DNA of 64,000 nucleotides from assembly GCA_000719025.1 (NCBI GenBank), contig JODP01000002.1, positions 1 through 64,000 on the forward strand, read 5' to 3'. The translations under genes were made by a program, and so were the position numbers. Under the pieces are notes generated by a model, which ran no database searches, was not told where the DNA came from, and saw only the letters and a program-made list of their open reading frames with translations. The DNA is from Kineosporia aurantiaca JCM 3230 (GTDB lineage: Bacteria; Actinomycetota; Actinomycetes; Actinomycetales; Kineosporiaceae). Below are positions 59,113 through 64,000 of the stretch, piece by piece; the stretch's first letter is position 1, and every line of letters begins with the position of its first letter.

Positions 59113-60639
59113 TCACTTTCCGGTGGAGAAGCATTTGCGTTCGGACGATGAGAGGCCGTACTCCTTCTTGGTTCCCGGGCTCTGCGGAGCCCGGTAGATC
59201 ACGTCCACCGTCAGGCAGTACCGGGTCTTCGGGTCCAGCCCGGTGAGCACGGCCGAACCGGCTTCGATCTGGTCGGCTTTCAGCCAGACGGTCGGCCCGC
59301 CCTCGATCACCACCCGATGCGCGTTCTCGTAGGCGCCCTGCGAATGCCAGGCGATGGTGATACTGGTCGGGCTGCGCCCGGTCTGACGCAACCCACTCAC
59401 CACCGGTGGGACGAAAGCCGTGGTCTGGTCGGGCGTCCCCTGGTCGTCGTGGTTCCTCGGGGCCATGAAGGCCAGGCCGACCACCACGAGGATCAGCGAG
59501 CTGAACGCCCCCAGCCCGGTCATCAGAAGACGCCGCTTCCAGGACCAGCGCGGGGCCGGCCGGACCGGAGCCCGCACCACAACCGTCTCCGTGTCGGGTA
59601 TTTCGGTTCCCACACCCGGGAGCAAGGCCGCCCCGAGGCCGAAGTCGTCACCCCATTGAGACTTTTCCACCGAGGGCACAGGGGCTACCGGGGGCGCTGG
59701 CACCACGATCGGCGTCCGATCGGGCACCAGCGTGTCCGGTTCCTGTTTCACCCGAGCCAGTTCCGGCATCGGCGCCAGCCCTGGAGGGACGGTGACCGCC
59801 AGTCCGAGTTCACGTTCCACCGCTTGGAGACCGGCGATCAGTTCGTCGGTGTCGGCCGGCCGGTCCTCGGGAGCCGCGGCCAGCGCGGCGGCCAGAAGCC
59901 CCGACAGCGAAGCGGGGACGTCGGTCCGGACGAAAGGTGGCGGCGCGGAACGGAACCGCTGCTGGATCGAGACCAGGGTATTGCCCGGGTCCACGGCGAA
60001 CGGCGGCCGTCCGGCCAGGGCCGTGTACAGCGTCGAGGCCAGCGACCAGATGTCCGAGCGCGGGGTCGGTTCCTCATAGGCCAGGATCTCCGGAGCGGCA
60101 TGCGTCGGCGTCCAGGCCACCGTGGCGCTGCCGGCCAGCCGGGCGTCCACCGCGATCCCGAAATCGGCCAGCACCGGTTCGTTCAGCGCGGTGAGCAGGA
60201 TGTTGCCGGGCTTGACGTCCCGGTGCAGCACCCCGTGCCGGTGGGCGTACCCGAGGGCCGAGGTGACCTTCACGGCCAGCCGCAGCATGACCGCGGGCGG
60301 CATCGGACCGCTGTCCCGGATCCCGTCGTCCAGCGAGCCGCCGTCGTACCAGGGCATCATCAGGTACGGCTGGCCGTCGCGGGTCAGGCCGTGCTGGTAC
60401 ACGTCCACGATGTGCGGATGCGAGCCGAGTTTGCCGGTCAGGCCCATCTCCCGGCTGAACCGCTCACGGTCGCGCCGGTCCACCGCATCGGAACTCATGA
60501 TCTTGATCGCCACGGTCCGGTTCAGCGCGGGCTGATAGGCCCGGTAGATCAGGCTGAAACCGCCACTGGCGACGGCCGTCATCCCGGTCAGCCCGTCCAG
60601 CTCGGGGATGACATCGGCCAGGCTTTCGGTCACGCCCAC
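59113..60639 (-). CDS. Membrane Ser/Thr protein kinase with C-terminal FN3-like domain
   Basis: A 508-residue PknB-type kinase. Catalytic Lys in TVAIKIM, HRDVKPGN catalytic loop, DFG metal motif in LADFGIAVD, and APE in HAAPEIL are intact; G-rich loop SGGFSLIYRA. A proline-rich linker (about 285-370), one transmembrane helix LLMTGLGAFSSLILVVVGLAFMA (about 380-402) and an exported FN3-like domain follow. Its phosphothreonine products could recruit the FHA domain of the secretion ATPase. Start overlaps the stop of the transglutaminase-fold gene by 10 bp. Confidence 0.9.
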   Translation of the reverse strand: MGVTESLADVIPELDGLTGMTAVASGGFSLIYRAYQPALNRTVAIKIMSSDAVDRRDRERFSREMGLTGKLGSHPHIVDVYQHGLTRDGQPYLMMPWYDGGSLDDGIRDSGPMPPAVMLRLAVKVTSALGYAHRHGVLHRDVKPGNILLTALNEPVLADFGIAVDARLAGSATVAWTPTHAAPEILAYEEPTPRSDIWSLASTLYTALAGRPPFAVDPGNTLVSIQQRFRSAPPPFVRTDVPASLSGLLAAALAAAPEDRPADTDELIAGLQAVERELGLAVTVPPGLAPMPELARVKQEPDTLVPDRTPIVVPAPPVAPVPSVEKSQWGDDFGLGAALLPGVGTEIPDTETVVVRAPVRPAPRWSWKRRLLMTGLGAFSSLILVVVGLAFMAPRNHDDQGTPDQTTAFVPPVVSGLRQTGRSPTSITIAWHSQGAYENAHRVVIEGGPTVWLKADQIEAGSAVLTGLDPKTRYCLTVDVIYRAPQSPGTKKEYGLSSSERKCFSTGK

Positions 60640-62858
60640 CTCCTCGGCCGCGGGTCGACCCGGCGCAGCACCCGCCGAACCAGCGAACTCTCACCCTTGA
60701 GGGCCTTTTCGATCTGCCGCAGATGACCCCAGGCCTCGCCCGGCGCGGTAGTCCCGCGCCCGCCGTAGACCTCGGCGTCCACCTCGTGGGCGAGCGCCTC
60801 GACGTCCGGCTCGGTGCGCGGAACGATCGAGGCCAGAAGTCCGCGGATCTCCGAGGACGTCCGGCCGGCACTGGGATGCCCGAGATCGGCCAGCCGGTCG
60901 AGCAGTTCGGCCCATGCACCCAACGGGCCCGCACTTCGGCGCCGCCGTCGACGCATCCAGGTGATCACCGCACCGACCACGGGCAGCAGGATTAGTAAAG
61001 TAAGGACGCCGGCCAGCCCGGCAACCAGCGGGGTCCGGTCGGCCGGACCGGAGGTCTCGCTCCCGACCGGTTTCGGCGTGCCCTCCTGCGGCTGCTGCCC
61101 GGCCTTGGAATCGTCCTTCGGCGGTTGCGGCTGCTGGACCGGCTTCTGCGTGCTCTCTTCGTTCTGCGGATTGGTCTTACCGCTGCGGTCCGGCGTGACG
61201 GTGAACGGAACCCACCCCGCGCCGGCGAACCAGATCTCCGGCCACGCCGTGGCGGTCCCGAACCGGACCGTCACCGCGCCGCTTGCATCCGGCCGACCCG
61301 CCTCGAACCCGACCGCGACCCGCGACGGCAGGCCCAGACCGCGAGCCATCAGGACGTAGGCGGTGGCGAACTGGTCCGGAGTGCCGTGTCCGGAAGCCTT
61401 TCCGTTGCCGAAGAGCTCGAGCACCCGGGCACAGCTGTCTCCCGGCGTGGCGTCGGTGTCCAGGCGCAACCCGGAGCCGTTGCCGAACCAGCGCTGCAGG
61501 GCCTGGGCCTTGTCCAGGGGAGTCGGCCCGGCATTGGTCACCGCGGTCTCGGCCAGGGAGGCGAGCTTGTCGTCCGCGCACCCCTGCAACGACATGCTGG
61601 CGTCACCGGGCGCGGCTCGCCCGGCCGCGGCGGACGCCAGCCCGGGCCGGTCGGCGGCCGAGGCACCGGTCAGGTCGACCGTCTCCTGATAGGTGCCGTC
61701 CAGCCCGTCCGGATCAACCAGTGTCTGGCCCCGCAGGTCGTAGGTCAGGCCCGGCCGGGCCAGGTAGGTGATCCGCCCCGGTACCGGCACGTAGACACCG
61801 TCCAGCCCCGCAGGTGTGACGCTGACCTTGGCCTGCTTCGGATTGGTGGGCCCGTCGCCCGACTTGGGGAGCTCGTAGCCGACCGGGACGGCCGGGGTGC
61901 TACTGGTCCAGCGGATCCCGTCGTAGCGGTCGAGCGTCGCGATCCGCCACGGCTGCGGGCTCTGCTTCCAGGCGCTGTCCACCGTGGCCCGGAACGCGGT
62001 GTCTCCGGAATGCCGCAACCAGCCTGCGACCTCGTCCATCGGCGCGGTGGGCTGCTCGGCCCGGAGCGGCGGAGGGGTGAGATGCCGCGGATCGAGCGGC
62101 TTGCGCGCGGCGCCACCGGCCGCCAGGCCACCGACGCATCCCAGGGCCAGGACGATCCCGGTCACCAGCACCGGCAGCAGCTTGGGCCGGGGCAGTACCA
62201 GCAGCCCCGCGGTGAGCACGAACGGGAGCGTGATCCAGAGCGGCGATCCCGCTCCCCCCACTCCGCAGACCAGGCCGGTCAGCAGGAGGCAGGCGGCCGG
62301 GCCGGCGAGGGCAAGACCGCCGCGGAACCGGGCGATCGCCGCTGTCACGGCCGAGGCCAGAGCACACAGAACGGCGAACTGCGGCAGGAGATCCGGGGCC
62401 GGCGGCGCGGGCAGGGTGGTGGTGAGGATCCGGGCCAGACCCCCGGTGACCGCCTGCACGACGTCGGTGACGGCCTGGGCGGGCGACGTGGCCCTGGGGA
62501 TCGCCACAGTCATAGCCGTGATCAGGCCGGCCAGCAGCGCCGCCACGGCACCGATCACCGCCCGGGCCGGGGCACGCACGTTCAGGAGCGACCGGGTGAC
62601 CTGATCGGCCAGAACCACGGCACCGGCGCCGAACAGGATCCCGGTCAGGGCCGGAACCGTCAGCGAGAGGGGTGGATAGACCCGCCACCAGGCCCAGGCC
62701 GCCGCGAGAACAGTCAGCAGACCGGCGCCGAGCCGGCGCAGCGCCGCCCGATCCCAGGCCGGTTCCGGCGGTGCCTCACCCCGGGGAGGGGACAGACGGG
62801 GCGCGGGCGCCAGAACGGTCGGCCGAGGCGCGTCGAGCACGGGCGCGCTCATGTCCAC
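60630..62858 (-). CDS. TgpA-type membrane protein with transglutaminase fold lacking the triad
   Basis: A 742-residue protein: about five to six N-terminal helices (45-245), a DUF3488-like exported region, a transglutaminase-fold region (about 450-560), then Pro/Gln-rich linker, one helix (610-634) and a DUF4129-like cytoplasmic tail. The usual catalytic Cys, His and Asp positions read Pro494 (HGTPDQFATAYV), Thr537 (TATAWPEIWF) and Thr553 (PFTVTP), while the surrounding fold is conserved. It is therefore probably not an active enzyme. It belongs to the common DUF58-TgpA pair, overlapping both neighbours by 10 bp. Confidence 0.88.
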   Translation of the reverse strand: MDMSAPVLDAPRPTVLAPAPRLSPPRGEAPPEPAWDRAALRRLGAGLLTVLAAAWAWWRVYPPLSLTVPALTGILFGAGAVVLADQVTRSLLNVRAPARAVIGAVAALLAGLITAMTVAIPRATSPAQAVTDVVQAVTGGLARILTTTLPAPPAPDLLPQFAVLCALASAVTAAIARFRGGLALAGPAACLLLTGLVCGVGGAGSPLWITLPFVLTAGLLVLPRPKLLPVLVTGIVLALGCVGGLAAGGAARKPLDPRHLTPPPLRAEQPTAPMDEVAGWLRHSGDTAFRATVDSAWKQSPQPWRIATLDRYDGIRWTSSTPAVPVGYELPKSGDGPTNPKQAKVSVTPAGLDGVYVPVPGRITYLARPGLTYDLRGQTLVDPDGLDGTYQETVDLTGASAADRPGLASAAAGRAAPGDASMSLQGCADDKLASLAETAVTNAGPTPLDKAQALQRWFGNGSGLRLDTDATPGDSCARVLELFGNGKASGHGTPDQFATAYVLMARGLGLPSRVAVGFEAGRPDASGAVTVRFGTATAWPEIWFAGAGWVPFTVTPDRSGKTNPQNEESTQKPVQQPQPPKDDSKAGQQPQEGTPKPVGSETSGPADRTPLVAGLAGVLTLLILLPVVGAVITWMRRRRRRSAGPLGAWAELLDRLADLGHPSAGRTSSEIRGLLASIVPRTEPDVEALAHEVDAEVYGGRGTTAPGEAWGHLRQIEKALKGESSLVRRVLRRVDPRPRRWA

Positions 62859-64000
62859 CGCCGGTTCCAGGCCACGGCCAGGTCGGCGGCGTTCGCCTCG
62901 GTGAGCACCGCGACCCCGGGTTCGCTGGAGAACGACGCCGTCCGCGCCCCGGAGTCGACCACGGCGGCCAGCACCGTGGCCCAGGTCTGGCGGAGCGGGG
63001 CCAGGGCGGGGAGTTCGTTGATGGCTCTCGGCCCCAGGACCGCAACGGCGGTGCGTCCACCTCTGCGAGCCGTCCGTTGCGCTGCCCCGGCCAGGTTCTG
63101 CGCGTCCGAAGCAGCGCCCGGTGCAGTCAGGGTGACCGCCGCGAGCCCGTCGAGGATGGTCGAGGCAGAACCGGCCAGTCCGCGGCCGGACACCGGGGTG
63201 ACCCGGACGGTGACGGACGCGGCGACCGCCATCGTCGCCACCGACGCTGCGAACGAGACCGCCTGCTCGAAATCGTCCTCCGTGCGGTAGGAGGAGGCCC
63301 GGTCGTCCAGGAGGATGAGAATGTCGCTGCGGGTGCTGTCGACGTGCGTGCGCACGGTCAGCGGCCCACCTCGGGCCAGGCCCTTCCAGTGGATGATGCG
63401 CAGATCATCTCCAGGCACGTAGTCGCGCAGGCCGGAGAAGGTGACGCCGCTCTCGGCCCCGGAGGTGGTGCGCGGACCCTCGAGGTCGCGGGACTGGCCC
63501 TGGGCGGGCTGGTGCAGGGGGTAGGTGTGCGGGCGGACGATGAGCTCCAGGGTGTCGCCGAGTTCCCGCTCCCGGTGCGCCAGTTCGCACAGGTCGTGCT
63601 GGTGCAGCCGGAGCGGGCCGACCGCGAAGACGCCGCGGCGGCTGGTGTCGAGTTCGTAGACGACCCGGCGGAGATCCCCGCGGGCGCCCTGCGGGACCGG
63701 GATCTCGTGGGCGCGGCCACCGACCTGGTCCACCGCCCGCATCGCCCGGCCCCGGCCGCGCATGCGGATCTGGAGCATGCCGATGGCAGTCTCGCCGACC
63801 TGGACCCGCTGCGGGGAGATGCTGCGCTGCACCTCGACCGAGACCCGGGCCAGCACCTGGGCCACCGCCACCAGAATCAGCAGGCCGGCGGCCCCGGCCA
63901 CGCCCAGGATCTCGCGGTAGCCCAGACCGAAGCCGGCGACCAGGCCGACCACGGCCACACCGAACAGCGCCCAGCCACCGCGGCTCAGCCGGATCCGGCC
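62849..64000 (-). CDS. DUF58 domain protein, 5' end beyond window
   Basis: At least 384 residues; the frame is open to the edge, and the N-terminal reading RLSRGGWALFGVAVVGLVAGFGLGYREI fits the second or third codons of a DUF58 protein, so only a few residues are missing. Two membrane helices, a beta-rich region, then the DUF58 block PGDDLRIIHWKGLARGG.. and a VWA-like domain with ILILLDDRAS. Such proteins usually sit with a MoxR ATPase and TgpA; the MoxR gene probably lies just right of the window. Confidence 0.88.
   Translation of the reverse strand, partial: GRIRLSRGGWALFGVAVVGLVAGFGLGYREILGVAGAAGLLILVAVAQVLARVSVEVQRSISPQRVQVGETAIGMLQIRMRGRGRAMRAVDQVGGRAHEIPVPQGARGDLRRVVYELDTSRRGVFAVGPLRLHQHDLCELAHRERELGDTLELIVRPHTYPLHQPAQGQSRDLEGPRTTSGAESGVTFSGLRDYVPGDDLRIIHWKGLARGGPLTVRTHVDSTRSDILILLDDRASSYRTEDDFEQAVSFAASVATMAVAASVTVRVTPVSGRGLAGSASTILDGLAAVTLTAPGAASDAQNLAGAAQRTARRGGRTAVAVLGPRAINELPALAPLRQTWATVLAAVVDSGARTASFSSEPGVAVLTEANAADLAVAWNRRWT

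Noticed and set aside
1..64000. tRNA, rRNA or transposase genes
   Set aside because: None was recognised by eye; a dedicated search (tRNAscan-SE, Infernal, ISfinder) would be needed to exclude degenerate ones.

Overview
The window is about 64 kb of very GC-rich DNA. Almost every reading frame has strong G/C third-position bias, GTG starts are common, and the gene families (WXG100, FHA/FtsK ATPase, DUF58, DHA2 exporters, FkbH, thiopeptide enzymes) are those of a soil-type, antibiotic-producing actinobacterium. Genus cannot be fixed from the sequence. No rRNA, tRNA, CRISPR array or recognisable insertion sequence was seen.

Region by region. 1-3.7 kb: a 22-bp repeat array, a DUF3500 protein, an O-methyltransferase and a sedolisin protease. 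3.7-13.8 kb: mostly metabolic and regulatory genes, including nucleosidase, AI-2E-type membrane protein, MarR/esterase, SDR, FAD monooxygenase, a one-frame fusion of MFS transporter and epoxide-hydrolase-like enzyme, and a MarR-P450 pair divergent from an MBL-fold hydrolase. 13.9-16.7 kb: an acetyltransferase/FkbH/acyl carrier protein cassette, the usual equipment for making glyceryl-type extender units. 17-27.7 kb: efflux and signalling, with two regulator/exporter modules, an MMPL protein and an OmpR-type two-component system. Several of these have clear candidate operators.

28-44.1 kb is the most notable region: a complete thiopeptide cluster of the thiomuracin/GE2270 type. A 49-residue precursor on the + strand ends in the core SCNCFCYICCSCSSA. 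A convergent seven-gene operon on the - strand encodes a class-C radical SAM methyltransferase, tRNA-dependent glutamylase, glutamate-elimination protein, pyridine synthase, a fused dehydrogenase/ThiF-like partner, a YcaO cyclodehydratase and one P450. A TetR with a Cys-rich N-terminus and a PadR/ABC-transporter operon flank it. The operon has a good promoter with a palindrome in its spacer, and hairpins separate the converging units. The fusion of dehydrogenase and ThiF-like partner, the single P450 and the absence of an obvious self-resistance gene are the points that differ from what I know of the described systems.

44.1-47.4 kb looks like a decaying phosphonate (C-P lyase) locus: a PhnF-type regulator, a phnG pseudogene with two compensating frameshifts, and a hexapeptide acyltransferase of the phosphonate-associated family.

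48.4-64 kb is a type VII secretion locus. A 1426-residue FHA/FtsK ATPase on the + strand faces a tight eight-gene - strand unit: DUF58 (cut by the window edge), a transglutaminase-fold membrane protein that has lost its catalytic triad, a Ser/Thr kinase, two WXG100-like proteins, an unknown 215-residue protein, a 1533-residue Rhs/YD-repeat toxin and its probable 112-residue immunity protein.
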